Source of the DNA: Nanobdellota archaeon
Lineage (GTDB): Archaea > Nanobdellota > Nanobdellia > CSSed11-243R1
DNA: 64,000 bases
Reading direction: 5' to 3'
NCBI GenBank assembly: GCA_021162365.1
Contig: JAGGYW010000020.1
Location: 73,154-137,153, forward strand
Shown piece by piece: positions 46,851 through 56,492 of the stretch. The position numbers and the translations under genes were made by a program. Each line of letters begins with the position of its first letter. Position 1 is the first letter of the stretch. Below the pieces are notes generated by a model, which saw nothing but the letters and a program-made list of their open reading frames with translations, did no database searches and was not told the DNA's origin.

Positions 46851-48492
46851 GATTTCATTCAAAGATTTGAAAAGTTTGGTAGGAAAGAATCTTTCACTTA
46901 AAGAATTTTCTCAGCTATTAGAATATCTAAAAGCGGAAGTGGATAGGAGAGAAGGCGACAAACTCTTCATCTCCCTTGAAGATACAAACCGCCCGGATTT
47001 ATGGTGTGTTGAAGGTATTGCTCGCATGATTAGAAAGCTAATTGGAAAACCTACTAAGAAGTATTTGGCTAAGCCATCTGGCTTGACAGTTGTTGTTAAT
47101 CAAAATTTAAGAAATATACGCCCTTATGCTGCATGCGCGGTTGTTAAAGGAATTAAAATAACTGATGACATTCTTGAGAGCATAATTCAGTATCAAGAGA
47201 AGCTCGCAGAAAATTATGGGCGCAAAAGAAGCAAAGTTGGATTGGGTGTTTATGACTTTGACAAAGTTAAAGGTAGGATAATTGAATATAAAGGTGTTAA
47301 GCCAACTGCAAAATTTATTCCTCTCGGATTTGAAGAGGAGATGACAATATCTGAAATGTTAAAGAAACATCCAAAAGGAGAGCAATACGGAAAGCTTTTA
47401 GAAGGTAAGAAAGTATATCCTGCTTTTATTGATAAGTCTGGTGAAATTTTGTCGATACCTCCAATAACTAATTCAAACAATACTGGTAAGGTTACTACAA
47501 AAACAAGGAATCTTTTCATAGAAGCTACTGGTACAGACAGAGATGCCGTAGTTCATGCGTTAAATCTCTTTGCTATGGCCTTAGCAGAAAGAGGAGGAAA
47601 AGTGTATTCTGTTAGAATCAAATACAACGCTGAAACAATTGTTACTCCAAACTTTAAACCTACCAAGTTTAGTATAAAACCAAGTTACATAGATACTTTA
47701 TTGGGGCTTGGTTTAACAACGCCAGAATTGAAAAAACTTCTAAAGAAAATGGATTACAACATAGTTAAGGCTACTCCTGGAAGCGACTTAATTGTTCTCG
47801 AAATTCCATTTTATAGAAAGGATATAATGCATGCGGTGGATGTTGTTGAAGATGTGGCTATTTCATATGGGTACAACAACATAGAACCTCTTGAGCCGGA
47901 AATTGCAACGCCTGGGAAACTCCTTGATGAAACAAAACAAAACAATTTGATTAGAGAAATTATGATTGGCATGCAACTACAAGAAGTTTTGAATTTTACT
48001 TTAACAAGTAAAGATGTTTTGTTTGACAAGATGAATCGCAACGGGAAAACCTTAGAAGTTTTAAATCCAATTAGCAGTAATTATTCAAATGTTAGGGACT
48101 CCCTCTTGCCGCTTGTTATGAAATTTTTAGAAACAAATAAGACGGTAGAGTTCCCACAGAAAGTTTTTGAGTTAGGTCCTGTTGTCTTGCCGGATAAAAA
48201 ATCATATAACAAAGCGAAGCAAGAAAACCATTTATGTGCAGTTATTTCCCATTCAAGGGCAACTTTCACAGAAATAAAAAGCGTCCTTGAAACCTTGATG
48301 AAACATCTAGAAGTTAAGGTTAAGTTAAGACATATTAAACATCCTTCCTTTATAGATGGACGTTGCGGAGAAATTATTGTCAATAGGAAGGCAATTGGTG
48401 TAATTGGGGAAATTCATCCACAAGTTCTTGAAAACTTTAATTTGGAAAATCCCGTCGTTGCCTTTGAGATAAATGTTGATGAATTATGGTAG
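46837..48492 (+). CDS. pheT: Phenylalanyl-tRNA synthetase beta subunit
   Basis: MPTIEISFKDLKSLVGKNLSLKEF; overlaps pheS. Confidence 0.95.
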   Translation: MPTIEISFKDLKSLVGKNLSLKEFSQLLEYLKAEVDRREGDKLFISLEDTNRPDLWCVEGIARMIRKLIGKPTKKYLAKPSGLTVVVNQNLRNIRPYAACAVVKGIKITDDILESIIQYQEKLAENYGRKRSKVGLGVYDFDKVKGRIIEYKGVKPTAKFIPLGFEEEMTISEMLKKHPKGEQYGKLLEGKKVYPAFIDKSGEILSIPPITNSNNTGKVTTKTRNLFIEATGTDRDAVVHALNLFAMALAERGGKVYSVRIKYNAETIVTPNFKPTKFSIKPSYIDTLLGLGLTTPELKKLLKKMDYNIVKATPGSDLIVLEIPFYRKDIMHAVDVVEDVAISYGYNNIEPLEPEIATPGKLLDETKQNNLIREIMIGMQLQEVLNFTLTSKDVLFDKMNRNGKTLEVLNPISSNYSNVRDSLLPLVMKFLETNKTVEFPQKVFELGPVVLPDKKSYNKAKQENHLCAVISHSRATFTEIKSVLETLMKHLEVKVKLRHIKHPSFIDGRCGEIIVNRKAIGVIGEIHPQVLENFNLENPVVAFEINVDELW

Positions 48493-48929
48493 TTATCCGT
48501 AAGGCAAGAGAGGCGGATGCAAAGAGTATAATACAACTTCATAAGGAATTAGGTCTCCATGAGCGGGGAATTGATGAATTAGTTAATCCCAACTATTTGT
48601 GCGAGCCGGTGAAGAGAGTAGCTGGGAGGAATGTTGTGGTATTTATTGCAGAGGATGGCAATAAAATCATCGGTTTTGCAAGCGCGGAGATAAAAAGTAG
48701 GGGCCCGTTAATTGAAAGGGTCGGGCACTATAATGATTGTTATGTAAAAGAAGAGTATCGCAGAAGAGGGATTGCGAAAAAGTTGACAATGGAAATACTC
48801 AAATGGTTTAAATCAAATGGGGTTAAGCATGTAGAGCTGTTTGTGAGCTCTAAGAATAAGATAGGAATAAAATTATGGAAATCCTTTGGATTTAATGAAA
48901 TAGGTAAATTTATGAGGAAAAGATTATGA
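48486..48929 (+). CDS. GNAT-family N-acetyltransferase
   Basis: YVKEEYRRRGIAKKLTMEILKWFKSNG. Confidence 0.85.
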   Translation: MVVIRKAREADAKSIIQLHKELGLHERGIDELVNPNYLCEPVKRVAGRNVVVFIAEDGNKIIGFASAEIKSRGPLIERVGHYNDCYVKEEYRRRGIAKKLTMEILKWFKSNGVKHVELFVSSKNKIGIKLWKSFGFNEIGKFMRKRL

Positions 48930-49300
48930 TGCGAAAAGGCGCAAACATGGAGCGGGAACTTGTTAAGATGTTTAAAGAAATAGGGTGGGGTGCGATTCGC
49001 ATAAGCGGAAGCGGAAAAATGGACAACGCGCCAGACATAATTGCGGGGCGCCCAAGGCAGCTTTTAATAATTGAATGCAAGTCAAGCAAGAAAGGTGTAA
49101 TTTATATCAAGCCAGAGGAAGTTTTGAATGTGATTTCTTACGCTGCAAAGTTTGGCGGCGAGCCATGGTATGGCATTCGCTTTAATAACACTCCTTGGAG
49201 GTTTATACCCGCACAAGAGCTTTTAAACAATACAAAAGTTGTTCGTGGCCAAGGAATTGACTTTGAGATGCTTACATTAAAAGATAGAAAGACTATTTGA
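48926..49300 (+). CDS. hjc: Holliday junction resolvase Hjc
   Basis: GANMERELVKMFKEIGWGAIRISGSGKMDNAPDIIAGRPRQLLIIECKSSKK. Confidence 0.93.
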   Translation: MMRKGANMERELVKMFKEIGWGAIRISGSGKMDNAPDIIAGRPRQLLIIECKSSKKGVIYIKPEEVLNVISYAAKFGGEPWYGIRFNNTPWRFIPAQELLNNTKVVRGQGIDFEMLTLKDRKTI

Positions 49301-49838
49301 TGTAAAGCTGCATTATCCCTACCTTGTAATATTTCCCATTTTCTTTTACTGCTTTTGGAATCTCGCTAACTTTCTTGAAACCCAATTTTCTGTAAAGGGC
49401 TTTTGCGCCGATATTATAACTTATCGGGCGTGCTTCTATTATTTCTAATCCTTTCATTCTTTTCTTCGCAAGCTTGAAAAGTTCTTTGAGCATGGCTGTC
49501 CCTATTCCTCTCTTCCTATATTCTTTGGATATAGCTATTGCTATTTCCCCTCTGTGGTTTTCAATATATTTTTTTCTCCAGATTTCGCAGTTCCCAATCA
49601 CACACCCATTGTAAGTAGCCACAAGGATTATTTTGTTATTTTTCTTTGTTTCTGCAATGTTATTTCTTAACCACTTCTTCTCCTGTTCTAGGGAAATTCT
49701 TTTATTTATTAAAATTCCATTATGTCTTTCTGTCGCTAGCTTGTTAACAAATTTCGTTAATTGTTCTGCATCTCTCATCGTTGGTTCTCTTAGCAAAATC
49801 TTAGTTCCATCCTTTGCAATAATCTCTTTTTTGAACAT
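49293..49838 (-). CDS. GNAT-family N-acetyltransferase
   Basis: IAISKEYRKRGIGTAMLKELFKLAKKR. Confidence 0.85.
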   Translation of the reverse strand: MFKKEIIAKDGTKILLREPTMRDAEQLTKFVNKLATERHNGILINKRISLEQEKKWLRNNIAETKKNNKIILVATYNGCVIGNCEIWRKKYIENHRGEIAIAISKEYRKRGIGTAMLKELFKLAKKRMKGLEIIEARPISYNIGAKALYRKLGFKKVSEIPKAVKENGKYYKVGIMQLYIK

Positions 49839-49842
49839 AACA

Positions 49843-50241
49843 TCACCTTTTGTGTTTGTCAAGTTCCTTGTTGATTAGCGTGTCAACAATTACAATTCCT
49901 GGCGTGTCCCGGGGCACCCATTCGATTTTTTTGACGCCTCTTTCTTTCATTAGCATTTTTGCCCTTGCATACAATTTTTTTAGATGTTCTTTTTTCACTT
50001 TGAAATCTCCATTTAATTGATTTACGACAAGTTTGCTGTCAGAATAAATTTCAACCTTTTCGTTTCTTGGAGCGGTCCTCAAAGCGTTGATTATTGCAGT
50101 ATACTCTGCTATGTTATTTGTAGCTTTCCCGATATATCTTATATTTTTCTTGATTAGCTTGTCGCCTTTAAACATGACAAATCCTACTGCCGCATTCCCA
50201 GGATTTCCCCTCGCAGCCCCATCTGTGTAGATTTTTATCAT
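49843..50241 (-). CDS. rnhA: Ribonuclease HI-like
   Basis: IYTDGAARGNPGNAAVGFVMF...NIAEYTAIINAL...IYSDSKLVVNQL. Confidence 0.9.
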   Translation of the reverse strand: MIKIYTDGAARGNPGNAAVGFVMFKGDKLIKKNIRYIGKATNNIAEYTAIINALRTAPRNEKVEIYSDSKLVVNQLNGDFKVKKEHLKKLYARAKMLMKERGVKKIEWVPRDTPGIVIVDTLINKELDKHKR

Positions 50242-50295
50242 TAATTAAACAAGTAACTTTTTGTTTAAATAAAAATCGAAAAGCCCCGGGTGGGA

Positions 50296-50410
50296 CTTCC
50301 GTGCCGCCCTTTTCTTTTGTAAAAGAAAAGTGCAGGTTGCCCAAAAGAAAACTTTCAGGCTTTTTCTTTTCCGTGCAGGCTTTTCTTTTTTCTAAAAAGA
50401 AAAGGGTGCT
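50296..50410 (-). other. tRNA-Thr T-loop intron at 59/60 (115 nt)
   Basis: T-stem GTGGG/CCCAC, helix TTCG/CGGA, bulges AA^A and AG^T; several internal hairpins. Confidence 0.83.
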
Positions 50411-50432
50411 TTCGAACCCACGACCTTCTGCT

Positions 50433-50531
50433 CACTCATCAGCTGACCTTGTGCCAGTCATCGTTGCCTCATAGCGCAATGCTTCGTCACCGAGTGAGAG
50501 CCTTTCCGCAGGCGCTTTCGCGAAAGGGCTT
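50433..50531 (-). other. tRNA-Thr intron at 37/38 (99 nt)
   Basis: Anticodon stem TCTGC/GCAGA, helix CTCG/TGAG, bulges TA^A and TG^A. Confidence 0.82.
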
Positions 50532-50549
50532 TACGAGGCAGACGCTCTA

Positions 50550-50602
50550 GCCGTTGCTCCTACACCTTTCTTTGGTGCAGCTTTCTTTTCTAAAGAAAGG
50601 TG
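50550..50602 (-). other. tRNA-Thr D-loop intron (about 53 nt; boundaries +/-1-2 nt)
   Basis: Interrupts AGTCGG|TAGAGC; CACCTTTCTTT/AAAGAAAGGTG stem; GTCG/CGGC helix but bulges not strictly canonical. Confidence 0.75.
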
Positions 50603-50702
50603 CCGACTGAGCTACCGGGGCATTTCTTGGCAACCTACCTTCTTTTCTAAAGAAGGCGGTATCGGGGCTTTAAATGCAGTAAAGAGAATATGATTTATAT
50701 TG

Positions 50703-51293
50703 TTATCTTTTGGAGAAATATCTATCTAAGTAAATATTTAAAAAGGAAATACATTGCGAAGTAAAATACATATTTGGCCCGATCGAGATTGCCTTTGCAT
50801 TTTTCTTTAGGAATCTAAGTTCTTGCTTTGGTATTCCTTCATGGTCGCCAATCACAAAAATTGGATTTTCCCCAAATTTAATTTTAGAGATATCTTCCCC
50901 ACGCTTATCAAGATAGTAAATTTCCCCATCAAGTTTTTCCTCAACTAACTTTCTAAAACTTTTTTTCTCCACATACACACCAGGAAATGCTTTTACTTTC
51001 TTTTTTGGCTTGTATTTCCAGAGAGTAGAACGAATTAAATTTCCCACATCTTTTTTTGAGATTGGTAATCCTTCTTCATAAGTTATTTCAATGTGCTTTG
51101 GTGGGTCTGGCGGTCCATTTAATATAATGTGAAGTAAAACATCACTCCTTATAGCGTTGCTTAAAAACAAAGCTGAAATTACGGAGTGGGCAACTATGTC
51201 CATCCTTCCTGCTGCCATTAAATCACGCCAATCTCCTTTAGTTCTCCCGTGATTTGATATCAATATAAATTCTCGCATAGAAAGAAAAAGCAA
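50703..51293 (-). CDS. trmY: tRNA (pseudouridine54-N1)-methyltransferase TrmY
   Basis: MREFILISNHGRTKGDWRDLMAAGRMDIVAHSVISALFLSNAIR. Confidence 0.92.
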   Translation of the reverse strand: MLFLSMREFILISNHGRTKGDWRDLMAAGRMDIVAHSVISALFLSNAIRSDVLLHIILNGPPDPPKHIEITYEEGLPISKKDVGNLIRSTLWKYKPKKKVKAFPGVYVEKKSFRKLVEEKLDGEIYYLDKRGEDISKIKFGENPIFVIGDHEGIPKQELRFLKKNAKAISIGPNMYFTSQCISFLNIYLDRYFSKR

Positions 51294-51304
51294 CTCAGGA
51301 TTTA

Positions 51305-51775
51305 TTAACTTTCATACTTTGTCAGGCTTGTTATCTTTCTTGCTTTTGGCAGGACATTCTTTAAAATTCCATCTTGGAGTTTGGCAACTCCCAAAACATC
51401 ATTTTTGTATTTAACAAGCACATAATTTCCATCTTCACATCCAGTCATTTTTGTTGGAGTAACATCAAACCCTCTTAAGAAATTCCAAACATCCTCGATT
51501 TCGCAAATGTTCTTTTTTGCAGTTTTTCCAACAATTTGCGCCCCTTCAACACTTAAGCGAATTTTACCCCTATCGTCTCTTCCAAAGTAAAGCCCAATTG
51601 AATTTATCTTTAATTCAGATAAGTTAATGTCAAATATCTTTCTCGAGGCAAGCCAAATTTTATTTTCTTTTCCTGTTGTTAGCACTACAAATTCGCTGAA
51701 ATCAACTTTGCTATTATATGTGTAATTTAACTTTTCCACAATTTCTTTTATCTCTTTTTTGTTTAACACTTTCAT
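51305..51775 (-). CDS. NIP7/PUA-like RNA-binding protein (partner of NSUN-type MTase)
   Basis: GAQIVGKTAKKNICEIEDVW...YVLVKYKNDVLGVAKLQDGILKNVLPKARKI. Confidence 0.65.
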   Translation of the reverse strand: MKVLNKKEIKEIVEKLNYTYNSKVDFSEFVVLTTGKENKIWLASRKIFDINLSELKINSIGLYFGRDDRGKIRLSVEGAQIVGKTAKKNICEIEDVWNFLRGFDVTPTKMTGCEDGNYVLVKYKNDVLGVAKLQDGILKNVLPKARKITSLTKYES

Positions 51776-52707
51776 TTTACCAGCCTCGCCACAAAAAACC
51801 CGGATGTGTTATTGTCTTGCGGATAAACTCTTATACAATTCTCAACTTCTTTTGACAATTCTTTGTTGTTCCAGAAAGTTATTCCTTTGCGGGTTTTGAA
51901 TCCAGTTAGTTTTACTTTTTCAACCTTCATCCCAAATTTTTTGACAGCATAGTCTACAACAACTTCATCTTCTTCAGGTTCAAGGGAGCAAGTGGAATAA
52001 ACAAGCACTCCATCGTCTTTCAATGCATTGATTGCGGAAGCAATTAGTTGTTTCTGTAAGTTTGCCATTTTCTCGGATGTTTTCACGCTCCATGTCTTTG
52101 CAGTTTTAGGTGATTTCATTATTATGCCCGTCCCACTGCATGGCGCATCAAGAAGAATTTTATCAAATCTAATTGACAAGTTTTTGAACCATTTCCCATC
52201 CATCATAGTTACAATTGTGTTTGTGACTCCAAGTCTTTGGAGATTTGATCGCAGCGAAGTCATTCTTTGGATATATCTTTCATTTGCCACAATGGCACCT
52301 TTGTTGTTCATCATTTGTGCAATCTGAGTTGTTTTGCTTCCAGGTGCAGCAGCCATATCTAATATAATGTCATCTTCTTTTGGATTTAAAACAACGGGTG
52401 GGATCATAGAGGCAACTTCTTGCTTATAGATATATCCTAAGAAATGCTCAAGCGTGTTTCCAATAGCATACTTTTTTTCTTCCAGGATAAAACCATCTTT
52501 GTAGAATGGCACTTGTTTAAGTTTCCACCCTTGTGATTTTAATCTTTTAATCATTTCATCTCTGTCAACTTTTAGGGTGTTTATTCTAAATGAAACAGGC
52601 AACTCAACAAAAATGTGTTTAAGTAGGCTGTCTAAATCATTGATTATTTCTTTTTGCCTTTCTTTCCATATCTCTTTGACTTCCACAATAAGAAAAAAGA
52701 AACTCAA
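51772..52707 (-). CDS. NOL1/NOP2/Sun-family RNA m5C methyltransferase
   Basis: DMAAAPGSKTTQIAQMM; DAPCSGTG; YSTCSLEPEEDE. Confidence 0.95.
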   Translation of the reverse strand: MSFFFLIVEVKEIWKERQKEIINDLDSLLKHIFVELPVSFRINTLKVDRDEMIKRLKSQGWKLKQVPFYKDGFILEEKKYAIGNTLEHFLGYIYKQEVASMIPPVVLNPKEDDIILDMAAAPGSKTTQIAQMMNNKGAIVANERYIQRMTSLRSNLQRLGVTNTIVTMMDGKWFKNLSIRFDKILLDAPCSGTGIIMKSPKTAKTWSVKTSEKMANLQKQLIASAINALKDDGVLVYSTCSLEPEEDEVVVDYAVKKFGMKVEKVKLTGFKTRKGITFWNNKELSKEVENCIRVYPQDNNTSGFFVARLVK

Positions 52708-52713
52708 TTTAAA

Positions 52714-53778
52714 TTACTTTGCTTTATGCAAGAAAATGTCATGAGTTGGATAGGGGATCTCAATCTTGTTTTTCTTGAATGAATCATACAATGCCTTTCT
52801 TAATTCATGCCCAACTACAAATTGTTCTCCCCTTGATTTAACTCTTAAGAATACCTTAAATCTCAAACCGTAATCTCCAAATTCGTAAAATCTAACAACT
52901 GGGTCAAAATCTTTCACACATTCATCCATTTTATCTCTAATCTTTTTGGCTGTTTCATATATGACTTTTTCAATCTTTTTTGGATTGTTTTTATAGGAAG
53001 CATCAATTAGCACACTTGTTGTTATAATTGAGTTTGGCAAGCTGTAGTTTATTATTATGCTTTCAGCCAATTTCTTGTTTGGTATAATTATAATGTTGTT
53101 TTGTGGTGTTTTCAATCGGGTGCTTCTCCAGCCAATGTCAAGCACTGTTCCTTTTATAGTATCGTTTAATTCAATAAAATCGCCAGGGCGAATTGGCCTG
53201 TCTGCAGTTAAATAAATTCCACTAAAGAAATTAGCAAGAGTATCCTGCAAGGCTAATGCAACCGCTAATCCTGCAATTCCAAGGCTTGCAACTAATGGGC
53301 TAATTTCTATGTTGAATATCTTTAGAATCATCATTAGCCCAATTGCTCCAACAGAAATGAGAATTAATTTTTTAATTAAGTAGGTTATCCCTACTCCGAG
53401 CTTCTTTTTGTATTCTTCTAGAATAACTTCAAATATTTTGGTTGATAGGTATACACCAAGAATTACCCATGCCACGCTAAATGCTTTGTTAATCATGTCC
53501 AAATAGTTTGTTACAATACTTGTGAAGTTTAGGCTGAAATGTAATCCTCCAATAAACAGAGCAAGATAAATCGGCTTTTCTAAAATCTCAATTATTTTAT
53601 CGTCAATTGTTGTTTTTGTTTTACTTGCAAGTGTTTTTAGTTTCTTGTGTATAAAATAGTAAATAACTTTACCAATCGTTAGTAGAATTGCGACGCTCCC
53701 AAGAATTATCAGTAAATCTCTTCCATAAGTTGCGATGAAGCTGTTAACATCCATTTCAATCACCAACAATTGTTCCAA
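52714..53778 (-). CDS. mscS: MscS-family mechanosensitive channel
   Basis: ALALQDTLANFFSGIYLTADRPIRPGDFIEL; IIPNKKLAESIIINYS. Confidence 0.95.
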   Translation of the reverse strand: MEQLLVIEMDVNSFIATYGRDLLIILGSVAILLTIGKVIYYFIHKKLKTLASKTKTTIDDKIIEILEKPIYLALFIGGLHFSLNFTSIVTNYLDMINKAFSVAWVILGVYLSTKIFEVILEEYKKKLGVGITYLIKKLILISVGAIGLMMILKIFNIEISPLVASLGIAGLAVALALQDTLANFFSGIYLTADRPIRPGDFIELNDTIKGTVLDIGWRSTRLKTPQNNIIIIPNKKLAESIIINYSLPNSIITTSVLIDASYKNNPKKIEKVIYETAKKIRDKMDECVKDFDPVVRFYEFGDYGLRFKVFLRVKSRGEQFVVGHELRKALYDSFKKNKIEIPYPTHDIFLHKAK

Positions 53779-54415
53779 TGAACTTTTTACCTTCCAACAA
53801 TCTCTCTAAGGTTTTTAAATCTTTTCCAATTACGATAACTTTTATTTTGTTTTTCTTGCATATTTGTCCTGCAAGCGGATCAAAGACATAATGCTTCCCA
53901 GCACCAGTGATTTTTTTACCAAACATCTTTTCGAATTCTTTCCAACTCATTTTTGGAATTAATCTTGCATCTTTATACTTGTTAGGGTCCTTTGTGTAGA
54001 TCCCTTTCACATCTGTAATATTTATTAAGATGTTTGCTTTCATGCTCTTGGCTATTAACGCCGCATCTGTGTCTGTTGTCCAACCGGGCTTGTATCCTCC
54101 TGATACAATTAATCCCTTCATCTTTCCAATTTTTAGTGGGTGCTCTTTTGAGAATTTCGCATTGAGGATTTTAGCAAGGAATTGTGCGTTTAAGTGTGTT
54201 GCGCTAATTCCCAATTCGTGAGCCTCATTTGTGGAGAGATTAAACTCTTTTGCCTTGCGAGTGTAAATCCTTGCTGTGTGCCCCCCACCACACACAATTG
54301 AAAACTTATGCTTTCTTTTGAATTTGTTAATTAGTTTTACAAATTCTTTTAGGAATTTTACATCTAATTCCTTTGGAACAATTACCGAACCCCCCAATGA
54401 AATGACGACTTTCAC
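53756..54415 (-). CDS. pyrH: Uridylate kinase (archaeal PyrH)
   Basis: VVISLGGSVIVP; VSGGYKPGWTTDTDAALIAKSM. Confidence 0.9.
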   Translation of the reverse strand: MKVVISLGGSVIVPKELDVKFLKEFVKLINKFKRKHKFSIVCGGGHTARIYTRKAKEFNLSTNEAHELGISATHLNAQFLAKILNAKFSKEHPLKIGKMKGLIVSGGYKPGWTTDTDAALIAKSMKANILINITDVKGIYTKDPNKYKDARLIPKMSWKEFEKMFGKKITGAGKHYVFDPLAGQICKKNKIKVIVIGKDLKTLERLLEGKKFIGTIVGD

Positions 54416-55704
54416 TCTAATGCACCCACAATGTCTTTTATATTTACTTTTTCCTCTTTTCCAGTTTTCATATCTCTAATTGTGACTTTCCTTTTTGCTA
54501 AATCTTTTGGCCCTACAATTATAACTTTTGGGATCCCTTTTGAGGAGGCATATTCTAGTTGTCTGGATATCTTCCTTCCCATTAAATCAATTTCACAATT
54601 AAATCCGTTCTCTCTCAAATTTTTAGCAATGTTTATTGCCTTTGGAATGGTTTCTTTTTTAACAGGCAAAACATATACCTCAACAACAGTTGGTGGGGTT
54701 TGAATCAAATTCTGTTCTTTTACTATCTCAATTATTCTTTCAATTCCAAGTGCAAGCCCTACAGCCGGTAGGTCAATTTTTTCGCCACTTAATTTTGCAA
54801 TTAGTTTATCATATCTTCCGCCGCCACCTAAGCTTCCAATTTTTTTGTTTTTACCCATTATTTCAAATATGTTTCCGGTGTAGTAATCTAATCCTCTTGC
54901 CAGGCTTAAATCTACAACATAGTTTTTGACTCCAAATTCTTTTAGATAACTAATTAATTCCTGTAGTTCTTCGAGTCCTTCAACTCCTTCTTTAATTTTG
55001 CCAATTACTTTTTTTGCTTTTAGAACAACTTCGTTTGGTTTTCCAGAAATTGAAATTACTTCAAGTATTTTTTTTATCTCGCTAACTCTTAGTTTTAGTT
55101 TCTTCAACTCCCCCTTGACACCTTCTTCTCCAAGTTTATCTAACTTGTCAATTGTTCTTATTACTTGAATTACTTTGTTTTCTTTCACTCCAGCATATTT
55201 AATAATTGCAGCAAGAATTTTTCTGTTGTTTAATCTAATGTAGCTATCTTTAAGGTTTAAGTTGTTTAACGCTTCAAGGGCACACGCTATAACTTCCGCA
55301 TCTGCCAAAATTGACTTTGCACCAACAGTATCAATATCGCATTGATAGAATTCTCTATATCTCCCTTTCCTTACTTCCTCTGCCCTCCATGCTTTTCCAA
55401 TAACATATCTCCTAAATGGTTTTGGAATCTCAGGATTTTCAACAATATATCTGACAAGTGGGACAGTTTGATCGTATCTTAATGCTAACTTTCTTCCACC
55501 TCTGTCTTCAAATTCGTAGATTAGTTTTTCTTCCTCCCCATATTTTCCTTTTAGAGTTTTTGCTAATTCAATTGCAGGTGTTTCAAATGGTTCAAATCCA
55601 TATCTTTCAAAGACATTCCTAACAATAGCAAAAACCTTTTGTCTAAGTATCATATCCTTTGGCGGGAAGTCCCGCATTCCTTTAACTGGCATTTTCAACA
55701 CCAT
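54412..55704 (-). CDS. hisS: Histidyl-tRNA synthetase
   Basis: KGMRDFPPKDM; LRYDQTVPLVRYI; GLDYYTG. Confidence 0.96.
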   Translation of the reverse strand: MVLKMPVKGMRDFPPKDMILRQKVFAIVRNVFERYGFEPFETPAIELAKTLKGKYGEEEKLIYEFEDRGGRKLALRYDQTVPLVRYIVENPEIPKPFRRYVIGKAWRAEEVRKGRYREFYQCDIDTVGAKSILADAEVIACALEALNNLNLKDSYIRLNNRKILAAIIKYAGVKENKVIQVIRTIDKLDKLGEEGVKGELKKLKLRVSEIKKILEVISISGKPNEVVLKAKKVIGKIKEGVEGLEELQELISYLKEFGVKNYVVDLSLARGLDYYTGNIFEIMGKNKKIGSLGGGGRYDKLIAKLSGEKIDLPAVGLALGIERIIEIVKEQNLIQTPPTVVEVYVLPVKKETIPKAINIAKNLRENGFNCEIDLMGRKISRQLEYASSKGIPKVIIVGPKDLAKRKVTIRDMKTGKEEKVNIKDIVGALE

Positions 55705-55721
55705 ATAATATCTTTGGTTTT

Positions 55722-56492
55722 TTATAAGCCTATCACTTCAAGTGTTCTGATTCTTTTTCCTCCAATTTTCTCAAATTCTCTGAACGCTTTTTTGCTTAGG
55801 CAGTGTGCTGGAAATATTTTCTTTGGTTTTAGTTTCTTGAAACATTCAATTGTTTTTACCAGCTGGATATCATCCTCTAATAAATGAAAGCCACCAAGTA
55901 TTGCGTAGATTTTCTTTTCTTTTGTAATATCTTTTGCGTAGTTGATGATATTACATATACCAGAGTGGGAACAGCCAGTGATTATGACGATTCCTTTCTT
56001 TGTCAATATCACTAATGCAGAGTCATCTTTTAGATAATCTGGTTTCCCATTTTCAAGCATGCCAACCGCCTTGTTCTCAAAGTTGTTTTTACGGGGAATT
56101 TCTCCTAAGAACAATATGTGTTTGTTTATCCAATATGGTTTCTTGGATAATACGACCTTAAACTTAGACTTTACTTCTTCTAGCGAAAATGGACATCCAA
56201 TATATTCACTGTTAAAATATTTTTTTTCAAAACAGTTTGGATGTGCAATTACAACGGCTTTAGTTCCAGTTAAGTGTTTTAGTCCATCTGTGTGATCAAA
56301 GTGTCCATGACTTAATACAATAAAGTCAACATTGTTTAACTCAATTCTCGCTTTTTGTGAGTTCTTTACTATTTCTTCTTTCAATGAGGTATCAAAAAGT
56401 ATTTTCTTACCAAAAGCTTCTATTAGCACTGAAAATCCAGAATCTTCCCTCCACTCCTCGTATTCATTGTGTAGGATTGTTATCTTAATCAT
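55722..56492 (-). CDS. MBL-fold metallohydrolase
   Basis: LSHGHFDHTDGLKHL; ITGCSHSGICNII; LGGFHL. Confidence 0.85.
   Translation of the reverse strand: MIKITILHNEYEEWREDSGFSVLIEAFGKKILFDTSLKEEIVKNSQKARIELNNVDFIVLSHGHFDHTDGLKHLTGTKAVVIAHPNCFEKKYFNSEYIGCPFSLEEVKSKFKVVLSKKPYWINKHILFLGEIPRKNNFENKAVGMLENGKPDYLKDDSALVILTKKGIVIITGCSHSGICNIINYAKDITKEKKIYAILGGFHLLEDDIQLVKTIECFKKLKPKKIFPAHCLSKKAFREFEKIGGKRIRTLEVIGL

Larger units (their letters stand above)
50282..50621 (-). tRNA. tRNA-Thr(CGT), three introns (340-nt gene)
   Basis: Splices to GCCCCGGTAGCTCAGTCGGTAGAGCGTCTGCCTCGTAAGCAGAAGGTCGTGGGTTCGAATCCCACCCGGGGCT (73 nt). Confidence 0.87.

Noticed and set aside
48926-49300. Hjc gene as part of a mobile element or restriction system
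   Set aside because: Sequence and size match housekeeping archaeal Hjc; no neighbouring mobile-element genes.
50281-50700. CRISPR-like array or random low-complexity region suggested by recurrent TTTTCTTTT/AAAAGAAAA blocks
   Set aside because: No regular repeat-spacer spacing and no cas genes; the blocks are hairpins inside tRNA introns and flanks.
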